DNA of 16,952 bases, taken from Pseudomonadota bacterium. Its GTDB lineage: Bacteria > Bdellovibrionota_C > UBA2361 > OMIW01. A program made the position numbers and the translations under genes. The stretch's first letter is position 1. Each line of letters begins with the position of its first letter. The notes below the pieces were generated by a model that searched no databases, was not told where the DNA came from, and worked only from the letters and a program-made list of their open reading frames with translations. The DNA lies in the NCBI GenBank assembly GCA_900299205.1, contig OMIW01000199.1:1-16952 (forward strand), given 5' to 3'. Of the stretch, positions 1 through 6,065 are shown one piece after another.

Positions 1-26
1 AATTCAGGGCGGTCGATGAAGGTTTA

Positions 27-269
27 ATGTTAAAAAAGTTACGCGACAACTACCAAACCATTGGTCTCTCGGCTATGGCCGCCGGGGCCGCTCTTCTCCT
101 CTCCGGCGAGCGCGAGGGGCAAATCATCGTCAACATCGGGTTGACGGTCCTGGTAGGAGGTACAGGCGTCGAACTCCTTATAAGGGGTTGGAAAGAGTCT
201 AATAAAAGCGAAACTATTTGGGGTTTGATTATGCTTGTTTTTACCTTTGCTGTCTTGGCAAGGCAGTGA
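27..269 (+). CDS. Small three-segment membrane protein, unknown function
   Basis: I do not recognise this 80-residue protein. It starts with a short basic stretch (Lys3, Lys4, Arg6), followed by three hydrophobic segments at about residues 11-27, 33-53 and 64-78. The second and third are separated by a polar loop rich in Lys, Ser and Glu (about 55-63). This predicts a small inner-membrane protein. AAGG lies five bases before the ATG and acts as a plausible ribosome binding site. An intrinsic terminator follows six bases after the stop, so it is probably the last or only gene of its transcript; any promoter lies at or beyond the window edge. A second small protein of the same layout lies at 627-881. 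Existence as a gene is likely; function is unknown. Confidence 0.6.
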   Translation: MLKKLRDNYQTIGLSAMAAGAALLLSGEREGQIIVNIGLTVLVGGTGVELLIRGWKESNKSETIWGLIMLVFTFAVLARQ

Positions 270-275
270 AGCATG

Positions 276-315
276 ATCAGTTCGGCGCTCCCAAGGGTGC
301 CGAACTGATTTTTTT
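276..315 (+). terminator. Intrinsic terminator after the first small membrane protein gene
   Basis: A perfect 11-bp inverted repeat (ATCAGTTCGGC at 276-286 with GCCGAACTGAT at 299-309) is followed by a run of T on the plus strand at 309-315. On the minus strand no T run follows, so it acts in the plus direction. Confidence 0.9.
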
Positions 316-565
316 ACGCCGTTGAGATCGCTCCCACACGAGCCTTGACCTCGGCGAGCGCGCGCCAATCCCTCTGGGCGCGTAGGCCCTTCAGAAACCT
401 CACCCGAAACCACGGCCAAGTCCCCCTCAAGCTCCCGCAGCCACTCCACGAACTCGTTGTCCTTTCAACGCAGCGCCGAGAACCCCGACGAGGATGAGGG
501 CGGATGCGATTTGAAATTTGGGGCGAGCGAGGAATACGCACGCGACTGAAGATTCTGGCAGCTGA
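314..565 (-). pseudogene. Possible frame-broken gene remnant, antisense between the first two small genes
   Basis: Reading the minus strand, protein-like sequence moves through three frames. First comes a hydrophobic stretch (ending LVGVLGAALKG) at about 525-460. It is followed, one base out of frame, by an acidic helix-like stretch containing EFVEWLRELEGDLAVVSGEV (about 455-390). After another one-base shift comes an ending containing WRALAEVKARVGA, with a TAA stop at 314-316. Two single-base insertions would explain the pattern. No frame is open throughout and no homologue is recognised, so this is inferred from amino-acid texture alone. It would run convergently into the terminator at 276-315. 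Confidence 0.3.
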
Positions 566-626
566 GACGATAAAGTTGACAATGTCGGTCGGGATTCAGG
601 ACACTGTCGCCACCCGGAGGCGTGTC

Positions 627-881
627 ATGCGCTGGTTACGACGATTCCAAGAGAAGTCAAAAGGTTATCGGGTTAGGAGGCTGGCTGCCGTTGCAGGAGG
701 TATTTTTCTCCTCCTCATCGTCGGAAAATACATACTCTCGATGCTTCTCATCGGCATCGGGATCTATGGTCTCAAGCGAGTCGGGACTAAACCAGAAGGG
801 GAACGACCGTTGATTCGGTTGTGCTCGTCTTTCATTCTTTTGGTTGGTATCGGCCTATTCTTGCTGACTCTTCTGACCTGA
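627..881 (+). CDS. Small three-segment membrane protein, unknown function
   Basis: This is an 84-residue protein with a strongly basic start (MRWLRRFQEKSKGYRVRR), then two hydrophobic segments nearly back to back (about 19-33 and 36-49), a polar loop with KPEGERP (about 54-61) and a third hydrophobic segment to the C-terminus (about 62-84). The start at 627 is chosen because GGAGG lies six bases upstream. The frame is open back to an ATG at 504, but neither 504 nor 582 has a ribosome binding site, and the extra residues are not convincing protein. Its layout matches the 27-269 product, although I see no clear sequence identity. An intrinsic terminator follows at 907. Function is unknown. Confidence 0.6.
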   Translation: MRWLRRFQEKSKGYRVRRLAAVAGGIFLLLIVGKYILSMLLIGIGIYGLKRVGTKPEGERPLIRLCSSFILLVGIGLFLLTLLT

Positions 882-906
882 CGCACAGCTCCCACCACAC
901 CACAAC

Positions 907-943
907 GGCCAACGACCTCAGGCGGGGTCGCTGGCCTTTTTTT
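907..943 (+). terminator. Intrinsic terminator after the second small membrane protein gene
   Basis: GGCCAACGACC (907-917) pairs with GGTCGCTGGCC (926-936) with one mismatch, and seven T follow at 937-943. About 20 bases of the hairpin loop and 3' arm are repeated immediately downstream at 944-960. Confidence 0.88.
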
Positions 944-976
944 ACCTCAGGCGGTCGCTGGTGTTCTCTCCTGTGC

Positions 977-1005
977 TTGACTTAAAAAGGTCCTGCGATC
1001 ATTCT
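977..1005 (+). promoter_or_regulatory. Possible sigma70-like promoter for the 1029 gene
   Basis: TTGACT at 977-982 is five of six to the -35 consensus. A 17-base spacer leads to CATTCT at 1000-1005, which is a weak -10. The site lies between the preceding terminator and the next start codon, where a promoter is expected. Confidence 0.35.
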
Positions 1006-1028
1006 CGGGGAGTTTTCTTCCTAAGGTT

Positions 1029-1283
1029 ATGAAAGTCACTTATAAACAGTTGCCCGACGGAACTTGGCTTCGGACTACTCTCCGAGGAGAAATGGTTCGA
1101 GCTCAGGTAACGTATGAGCAGGTCCCAGAATCGGAGGCATTGGCAGCATTAAAAAATGAAGAGTTCAAAGCTCGTCTTGCCGCGAATCTGCCCAAGACGA
1201 TAGACGACGCTTGGATTCAGCATTATCCAAATTCGGCGAGGGGACGGTGGGCTCGATTGATGAACTGGCTCAGAAACTTGTGA
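1029..1283 (+). CDS. Small soluble protein, unknown function
   Basis: This is an 84-residue hypothetical protein with no signal peptide or membrane segment. The first half (about 1-33) looks beta-rich, with alternating polar and hydrophobic residues and repeated VTYxQ (VTYKQ at 3-7, VTYEQ at 27-31), which could be two beta hairpins. The second half looks helical (about 34-54) and ends with a Trp/Arg/Leu-rich amphipathic tail (RWARLMNWLRNL). The ribosome binding site is poor: AAGG only two bases before the ATG. A terminator begins ten bases after the stop, so the gene is probably its own transcription unit. No family is recognised. Confidence 0.55.
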   Translation: MKVTYKQLPDGTWLRTTLRGEMVRAQVTYEQVPESEALAALKNEEFKARLAANLPKTIDDAWIQHYPNSARGRWARLMNWLRNL

Positions 1284-1292
1284 CTTTTCCCG

Positions 1293-1329
1293 CGCGGACG
1301 TGCCCCACAACGGGCCGTCCGTGTTTTTT
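1293..1329 (+). terminator. Intrinsic terminator after the 1029 gene
   Basis: GCGGACG-T-GCCC pairs with GGGC-CGTCCGT across the loop between about 1294 and 1322, with one bulged base. A run of T at 1324-1329 follows on the plus strand. Confidence 0.85.
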
Positions 1330-1662
1330 ATTCCCGTCGAGAGCTCCAAATCGGTCATTACGAGGGGCTCGTGAACAAATGTGGTAGGCCTTAGGCCTGT
1401 TGCATATGTCTCAGTTAACAGAGCGAACCCCCGCAGCGGGCTAAGAGGAGCGGTTCTCGCGCCCGTTTCGAGAGCTATGGCTCGGACCCTGATTCTGGAT
1501 ATGCGGGGCCCTGTATCGCATCTTCCAAGCCCCGTTTCGACAGACCGGAGGTCCACCCCCTTTGAACCCTCCCCCAGTTGTTTCGCATCTAGACCTTACA
1601 TAAGCGCAAACCAACACCGGCGAACCACTAGACGTACCCACCCGTTCTCTCGAGGAAACCCT
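1330..1662. other. Gene-free stretch with a tmRNA/tRNA-like segment at 1484-1558
   Basis: No convincing coding frame lies here. The plus-strand frame open from 1381 owes its upstream part to chance; the real start in that frame is 1663. Small hairpins occur, such as CCCGC-A-GCGGG near 1433-1443 and GAGC-TATG-GCTC near 1472-1483. The segment 1484-1558 resembles RNA-gene parts: CTGATTCTGGAT at 1489-1500 is the same as the start of bacterial tmRNA, GGACC at 1484 can pair with GGTCC at 1550-1554, and TTCGA at 1536 sits at the tRNA spacing from that arm. The T stem does not pair and no tag reading frame is visible, so I do not call a functional RNA. No clear promoter for the 1663 gene was found. 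Confidence 0.35.
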
Positions 1663-1875
1663 ATGGATACTGTTCAAAAGCTGCTTGAGATTACGAGTCG
1701 ATTGGAACACCTTGAGTGTTCTGCGGAATGGATTACGCGCGAGACGGTGCAGGCCGATAACGGCGTCGCACAGACGGGGACACTCATCGCGGTTCTTGCC
1801 GATGAGATTCGGGAACGGGTATGCAACCTCGTGCGAGATCTCGAAAAGCAAGTTTCGCTCCAAGAGCTGCATTGA
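1663..1875 (+). CDS. Small helical protein, unknown function
   Basis: This is a 70-residue protein, predicted almost entirely helical, with no signal or membrane segment. It has an acidic/hydrophobic heptad-like pattern (LLEITSRLEHLE at 6-17 and VLADEIRERVCNLVRDLEKQV at about 44-64), suggesting a small coiled or helical-bundle protein that may dimerise. There are two cysteines (18 and 54). The start is supported by GAGGA seven bases upstream; the open frame reaches back to 1381, but that part looks non-coding. It is followed by the convergent superoxide dismutase gene, with a weak hairpin at 1911-1945 between them. I do not recognise the family. Confidence 0.55.
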   Translation: MDTVQKLLEITSRLEHLECSAEWITRETVQADNGVAQTGTLIAVLADEIRERVCNLVRDLEKQVSLQELH

Positions 1876-1910
1876 GAGGACCGCAGCCATTGAGTGGATC
1901 GGAGGAAGGT

Positions 1911-1945
1911 GCGCGCTGCGGGTGAGTATTGATTCCGCGGCACGC
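1911..1945. terminator. Weak hairpin between convergent genes
   Basis: GCGCGCTGCGG (1911-1921) pairs with CCGCGGCACGC (1935-1945) with one mismatch and one wobble. There is no clean T run on either strand, so its role as a convergent terminator is only suggested by position. Confidence 0.3.
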
Positions 1946-1967
1946 TCTCTGCCCATCCCCGATATCT

Positions 1968-2741
1968 CTATCCCCGAGCCGCTCGAGCCTCGACAAACCT
2001 CTTTTCAACCACCCCCCAATCCACCAAACTCCACCAGGCCTTCAGGTACTCGGCGCGACGATTGCGGTAACTGAGATAATAGGCGTGTTCCCAAAGGTCG
2101 TTCCCGATGAGCGGAGTCTTTCCTTCCATGACAGGCGAATCCTGATTCGGATAGGTGGCGAGGTCAAGCCGACCGTCGGTCCCGAGACTGAGCCAAACCC
2201 AGCCACTCCCGAAGTGTGAAACACCGGCCGTTTCGAACTTCTCCTTGAACTGGTCAAATCCACCGAATACCGCGGTAATCTCTTTGGATACCTCACCATG
2301 CGGGCTACCACCGGTGCGCGGTGTCATCGTCTCCCAGAAGAGGGTGTGGTTAAAGTGGCCGCCTCCCTGATTCCGGATCGTTTGCCTGAACTTTTCCGGA
2401 ATCTTTTCGAGATGAGCGAGGAGCTCAACAAGTGGTACCTGCGCGGGCGAATAGTTTTGCGCATCTAACTGAGCTGACCACTGAGAGAGCGCGGCGTTGA
2501 GTTTATCGTAGTAAGCTCGATGGTGGGCACCGTGATGGAGCGTCATCGTTTCAGAATCAATCACCGGCGTGAGTGCATCGGGGCTGTAGGGAAGAGGCCG
2601 AAAGTCGGAGCTCGTTAAAACATTCCGCTGACCGGTTTTATCCTCGGCACACGCATCACCGCCATCCAGAATTCCCGTTCGACCGAGCAACACGACCGAA
2701 CTTGCCACCGCGACCGTTTTTAAAAGCTCTCTGCGATCCAT
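1968..2741 (-). CDS. Exported Mn-type superoxide dismutase (Fe/Mn SOD family) with Tat-like signal
   Basis: This enzyme converts superoxide to hydrogen peroxide and oxygen. Residues 1-32 form a Tat-like leader (MDRRELLKTV, hydrophobic 10-20, Ala-Cys-Ala cleavage site near 32), implying folded export to the periplasm. The metal ligands of the Fe/Mn SOD family are all visible: His69 in TLHHGAHH, His132 in GGGHFNHTLFW, and Asp215 and His219 in DLWEHAYY. Gln200 in NQDSP and the GGGH stretch favour manganese over iron. The start at 2741 is chosen because AAGGAG lies about nine bases upstream; the frame is open to 2837, but that would run through a terminator. The 257-residue length equals a normal SOD of about 205 plus leader and linker. 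A terminator ends only about 60 bases upstream, so its promoter must lie in or next to that hairpin. Confidence 0.93.
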   Translation of the reverse strand: MDRRELLKTVAVASSVVLLGRTGILDGGDACAEDKTGQRNVLTSSDFRPLPYSPDALTPVIDSETMTLHHGAHHRAYYDKLNAALSQWSAQLDAQNYSPAQVPLVELLAHLEKIPEKFRQTIRNQGGGHFNHTLFWETMTPRTGGSPHGEVSKEITAVFGGFDQFKEKFETAGVSHFGSGWVWLSLGTDGRLDLATYPNQDSPVMEGKTPLIGNDLWEHAYYLSYRNRRAEYLKAWWSLVDWGVVEKRFVEARAARG

Positions 2742-2800
2742 GAGCGATATCTCCTTTTTCACTCCGACATCATCCGGACAAAAGATACGAAAAAAGGCAT

Positions 2801-2831
2801 AAAAAAAGCCCTCTCGGGAGAGGGCTTTTTT
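2801..2831 (-). terminator. Strong, nearly symmetric intrinsic terminator between the histone-like gene and the SOD gene
   Basis: GCCCTCTC (2808-2815) pairs with GAGAGGGC (2818-2825). It is flanked by A7 at 2801-2807 and T6 at 2826-2831, so it can work in both directions. Its natural job is to end the histone-like transcript, which runs on the minus strand. Confidence 0.88.
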
Positions 2832-2885
2832 ATGCACCGCTTGAGTGAGAGGCGACCTAAAAAAGCCACCTCTCGACTCACCCCA

Positions 2886-3329
2886 TTACGGACGGGGAGC
2901 TGCTTTCCGAGCAATTACTTTGCGCGCAACTTTGCGAGCAACGAGCTTCTTCGGCGACGCAGTCTTTACGGCCTTCTTGACAGCTTTCTTGGCCACAGGC
3001 TTTTTGGCCGCAACCTTCTTGACTGTCTTCTTCGCGGCAGGCTTCTTAGCTGCAACCTTCTTCACGGTCTTCTTCGCGGCAGGCTTTTTGGCTGCAACCT
3101 TCTTTACCGTCTTCTTGGCTGCCGCTGGCTTCTTGGCCGCAACCTTCTTCACAGTCTTCTTGGCGGCAGGCTTTTTGGCTGCAACCTTCTTTACCGTATT
3201 CTTGGCAGCAGGCTTCTTGGCCGCTGGCTTCTTAGCTGCAGGCTTGCGAGCCGCTGTCTTCCGAACCGCTTTCTTTGGCGCGGCCTCTGGTGCAGCAGCC
3301 GAAACAGATGTATCCGTAGTAGCCATCAT
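2886..3329 (-). CDS. Histone H1-like Lys/Ala-rich DNA-binding protein
   Basis: This is a 147-residue protein with a short acidic/neutral N-terminal tail (1-18), followed by almost only Lys, Ala, Pro, Val, Thr and Arg. Residues about 40-110 are five near-identical copies of a 14-residue unit (PAAKKTVKKVAAKK), the third with one extra Ala. The tail (120-147) is Arg/Lys-rich without the repeat. Bacterial H1-like proteins of this type bind DNA without sequence specificity and help compact the nucleoid; that role is inferred from composition. The start at 3329 (or the adjacent ATG at 3326) has GGAG about seven bases upstream. The transcript ends at the terminator at 2801-2831. Long open frames on the opposite strand are shadows of the repeat. 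Confidence 0.85.
   Translation of the reverse strand: MMATTDTSVSAAAPEAAPKKAVRKTAARKPAAKKPAAKKPAAKNTVKKVAAKKPAAKKTVKKVAAKKPAAAKKTVKKVAAKKPAAKKTVKKVAAKKPAAKKTVKKVAAKKPVAKKAVKKAVKTASPKKLVARKVARKVIARKAAPRP
3000..3212 (-). repeat. Five tandem 42-45 bp in-frame repeats in the histone-like gene
   Basis: Each unit encodes PAAKKTVKKVAAKK. Four copies are 42 bp and one is 45 bp with an added Ala codon. Synonymous differences between copies (for example GCC/GCT/GCA Ala codons) show that they are not freshly duplicated. A degenerate sixth unit (PVAKKAVKKAVK) follows. Confidence 0.85.
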
Positions 3330-4097
3330 TTATTTTCTCCAAATTGCGCAACCAGCCATGGTACGCGGAGCAGACACTCCTCCCGGCTGTTACGTACACA
3401 CAAAGGTCGATACTCTCTTTGGCGACGAGGGTAGCGCCCCGTGGGGCCCCTTCATCACCGATACTCCCCGAAAACCACGGCCCGTGTCGCTCTCTACGGG
3501 ATCCATGACCTTTCGATCAATCCCTCAGCTTGCAACTCTTGCCGCGTACAACTTTGAAGTTCACCTTCGATCCTCGTCATCCCTCAATCCTTCTTTCGAG
3601 GATCCAGAGACCACTTAAGACGACCTCAAGGTGCCAGGACCACCTCTGGACCTGTCCCGGTATGAGCTCGGTCAGGAGCAGAGCTTCATCAGTCTCCGCT
3701 CTTCTTCACCTCGGCGTTTGCTCCGGCCACTCCCACCAATTCGCCGACCTGCGAATTTTCTGTGCATGACCATCTTCAAACGCTTCACTCCTCACTCACA
3801 AAATTGTGGAGTGTCACCTCTCAACTTCGCCGCAGTTACGTTCAACTTCTTACTGCGTCTCGTTATATTCAGAGTGCCACCGGATTTCATCGAGAGCAAG
3901 ATACTATTTCGATGACAGATCACGTTCCAAGTGTTTCAGATTTTTTTTCGATTCTTAATTTTTCCCTTTTACTCGCCAATTTTTTCACTCTTTGCTTTCA
4001 CACAAGTAGTCGCTCGACACCCTCTTAGTGTTGCAAAAAAATTTTTAGAGATGAGGGAAGCTCTTCGGTTAAATCGAACTGAAGGAGTAATCACCCT
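3330..4097. other. Gene-free 768-bp stretch, pyrimidine-rich on the plus strand
   Basis: No open frame here has a protein-like composition or a good start. The plus strand is dominated by C and T, with T-rich runs around 3940-3990 and an A7T5 block at 4035-4046. One small perfect hairpin (GCCCC-GT-GGGGC, 3436-3447) lies near the histone-like gene, and one imperfect hairpin (4064-4083) lies just beyond the protease stop. It must hold the promoter of the histone-like gene (minus strand) and the end of the protease transcript. I could not pick out a convincing -35/-10 pair or a recognised RNA. Confidence 0.5.
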
Positions 4098-5843
4098 TCA
4101 TTGAATAGCTGCAAGAAGGCTTCGACAGACACTCTTTTGCGTATTCTTCGGTCGGGCTGACCATCGGGCATTGCTGGACCCTCGCACCGCAATCGACGCC
4201 TTTTTCCCGCCGGAACCGATTGATATTCTACTAAAATAAGTGAGTTTCTGGGGAGTTTTTAAACTAATGCCTCCCGTTCCGCTTGATACCTTCACCCGCA
4301 CGCTCGAGCCACAACGATAATTATCGAGGGAGAATCTGACAGGGACCGTCCCCGAACCTGATGCTCGGATACGCACCTCAATCTCCGCTCCCGCCACGAT
4401 AGGCCGATGCCCCCTGGCACCCCGCTCCTTCAAGGAAACTGCCTTCACCGCTACTCGCCCAGTCCCACAAGCATCTCCCAAGCAGCTTGAAAATCCATCA
4501 CCGTCACCCTCAACAACCCTCAGGGCTCCTGTGAATGAAAGCTCCCTGCCAGACGAAACCGCCCCATCTAAAGCAGATAATCTGCGACCACCCTCCACAA
4601 CTCTGGTCGCCAAATCACCCGCCGTGAGCCCTGGTTCTCGTGCAGCCAAGAGCGCTACTGCACCGGAAACAAAGGAGGCGGCCATCGACGAACCTGCGAA
4701 GAGTGCATACTTACCACCTGGAATTGTGCTTAATATCCCCTCTCCCGGTGCCGCGATATCGACGGTTTGGACCCCAAAATTGGAGAACGCCGAAAGAGTT
4801 CCTCCTTTGCTTATAGAAGCTACCGAGATGAGATTCGGGGCATTGAATGACGCCGGGAAGTGGAGAACCATATCATTATCAGAACGGGCGTTTCCTGCCG
4901 CTGCGACCACCACGATCCCAAGGGTGCCCAGTCGCGTTATCGCCTCTTCAATGATAGGCGCTGCTCCGCTCCCCCCCCAGGAAGCATTGATAACCCGCAC
5001 AGAAACTCCCCGCTGCCGCATCTTCTCGACGTAAGCAAACGCCTCCAATGCCCGCGACAAACTTCCCTTGCCCTCGTTGTCGAAAATTCTCAATGCCATT
5101 ATTTTGACGTTCGGTACGAGTCCGCGTATGCCGATCCCATTCTCAGGGAGAGCTCCCATGGTACCCGCAATGTGAGTGCCGTGACCGTACCCATCCATCG
5201 GGTCAGTGCCCCCCGTCGCAAAATCAACCCCGAGGCGATCATCGACGTACCCATTGCCGTCATCATCGATTCCATTACCTAAAACCTCTGCCTCGTTCTC
5301 CCAAAGGATTCCGCGAAGATCTGGGTGATTATAATCAACACCCGAATCAACAAGAGCAACCACACTCTCTGGTGCAGTGCTGACGGCCGACCACACCGCC
5401 CCCGCCCCCACTCGCTCGAACCCCCACTGTTCAGCAAGCCGGGGATCGGCTTCACTGTTTGGAGCGCTGGCGAGAGCTCGAATCTCAAAGTTAGGAGAGC
5501 AGAACCGGGCACGTCCTGATTCGATTAAATCTCGGCAGAAGCTATCCGATGGGTCGAAGGGGACTGAAGCCTCGCTTCGGAGCGCAGCCATCCGAGCATC
5601 GCTTCGTTCAACAAGAGAGATACCAGGTCGCAGAGAACGAACAAGGCGATGACTCTCCCTCTCGCCGCCGATCAAACGAGCTGACCTGATGGAACCCCCT
5701 TCAACCTCTGAGATAACATATTGACCGGGAACAACCCGGACCTCGGCACGAACGGGAGAGATCAGCACTCCGGTTACCACCGCACCTAAAGCGGCCATCA
5801 GACGCGCCAGAGAAAAGCACCCACCACGAAGAACCATCTCCAC
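4098..5843 (-). CDS. Secreted subtilisin-family (S8) serine protease
   Basis: This is an exported endoprotease of 581 residues. A signal peptide covers about 1-33 (hydrophobic 12-29, Val-Arg-Ala cleavage). Residues 35-135 resemble a prodomain. The catalytic domain (about 136-445) shows Asp166 in LVDSG, His221 in GYGHGTHIAG, oxyanion Asn318 in AAAGN and Ser386 in GSSMAAS. The Asp/Gly-rich loop NGIDDDGNGYVDD (190-202) is typical of bacterial subtilases and may bind calcium. The C-terminal ~120 residues are a beta-rich extension with several Cys, perhaps for surface binding. The usual GTSMAxP motif reads GSSMAAS, with Thr replaced by Ser and Pro by Ser. The start is a GTG at 5843 or the ATG at 5837, with GGGGG just upstream. 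It stands alone, downstream of erpA in the same direction but with 250 bases between. Confidence 0.92.
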   Translation of the reverse strand: MEMVLRGGCFSLARLMAALGAVVTGVLISPVRAEVRVVPGQYVISEVEGGSIRSARLIGGERESHRLVRSLRPGISLVERSDARMAALRSEASVPFDPSDSFCRDLIESGRARFCSPNFEIRALASAPNSEADPRLAEQWGFERVGAGAVWSAVSTAPESVVALVDSGVDYNHPDLRGILWENEAEVLGNGIDDDGNGYVDDRLGVDFATGGTDPMDGYGHGTHIAGTMGALPENGIGIRGLVPNVKIMALRIFDNEGKGSLSRALEAFAYVEKMRQRGVSVRVINASWGGSGAAPIIEEAITRLGTLGIVVVAAAGNARSDNDMVLHFPASFNAPNLISVASISKGGTLSAFSNFGVQTVDIAAPGEGILSTIPGGKYALFAGSSMAASFVSGAVALLAAREPGLTAGDLATRVVEGGRRLSALDGAVSSGRELSFTGALRVVEGDGDGFSSCLGDACGTGRVAVKAVSLKERGARGHRPIVAGAEIEVRIRASGSGTVPVRFSLDNYRCGSSVRVKVSSGTGGISLKTPQKLTYFSRISIGSGGKKASIAVRGSSNARWSARPKNTQKSVCRSLLAAIQ

Positions 5844-6023
5844 CCCCTGCTCAGAACCACACGTTCGAAAACGCTGCTAGAGAATCGGCAAACTAGGCTC
5901 ATAGCTTAAGATTCGGGAGCACTCGAAATGGTAGCGGGTAAAATGTTCGCGTAATAATATTGAGGATGCACAATCCTCGTCTGTTGAGAGCAGGAGTAAT
6001 TTTTCTTACGAAGACGGCAGATA

Positions 6024-6053
6024 CGACAAAGGCTCCTTAAGGAGCCTTTGTCG
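6024..6053. terminator. Perfect 30-nt palindrome, possible terminator or protein-binding site
   Basis: CGACAAAGGCTCC-TTAA-GGAGCCTTTGTCG is a perfect inverted repeat with a stem of at least 13 bp. It lies downstream of erpA and upstream of the protease gene on the minus strand. The stem ends with an AAAG/CTTT segment, but there is no separate T run after it, so termination is plausible rather than certain. Confidence 0.5.
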
Positions 6054-6065
6054 TCACGAGGATGG

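Noticed and set aside
39-449. Open frame of 136 codons on the minus strand
   Set aside because: It overlaps the 27-269 gene and its terminator, and only its first third looks protein-like; I treat that part as a possible broken remnant rather than an intact gene.
504-626. N-terminal extension of the 627 gene to ATG 504 or 582
   Set aside because: There is no ribosome binding site at either codon, whereas GGAGG lies six bases before 627.
1387-1399. AGGCCT-T-AGGCCT double palindrome
   Set aside because: It is too short to support an operator or recombination-site claim by itself.
1330-1662. A functional tmRNA or tRNA gene
   Set aside because: The T stem does not pair, the CCA end reads CCC, and no tag-peptide frame is visible; only partial motifs are present.
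2742-2837. Longer start for the superoxide dismutase at 2837
   Set aside because: The added codons run through a strong terminator hairpin and would bury the Tat-like leader. The start at 2741 has a good ribosome binding site.
3000-3212. CRISPR-like regular repeats
   Set aside because: The regular spacing comes from in-frame coding repeats with no unique spacers between them.
2832-3618. Two long plus-strand frames over the histone-like gene
   Set aside because: Their repetitive Leu/Phe/Ala-rich composition is the antisense shadow of the Lys/Ala repeat codons.
3530-4028. Three overlapping plus-strand open frames in the gene-free region
   Set aside because: Their Ser/Pro/Leu/Arg-rich composition reflects pyrimidine-rich DNA. 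They have no good start signals and no family pattern.
4531-5652. Plus-strand open frames inside the protease gene
   Set aside because: They are antisense to a clear subtilase with all catalytic residues in frame.
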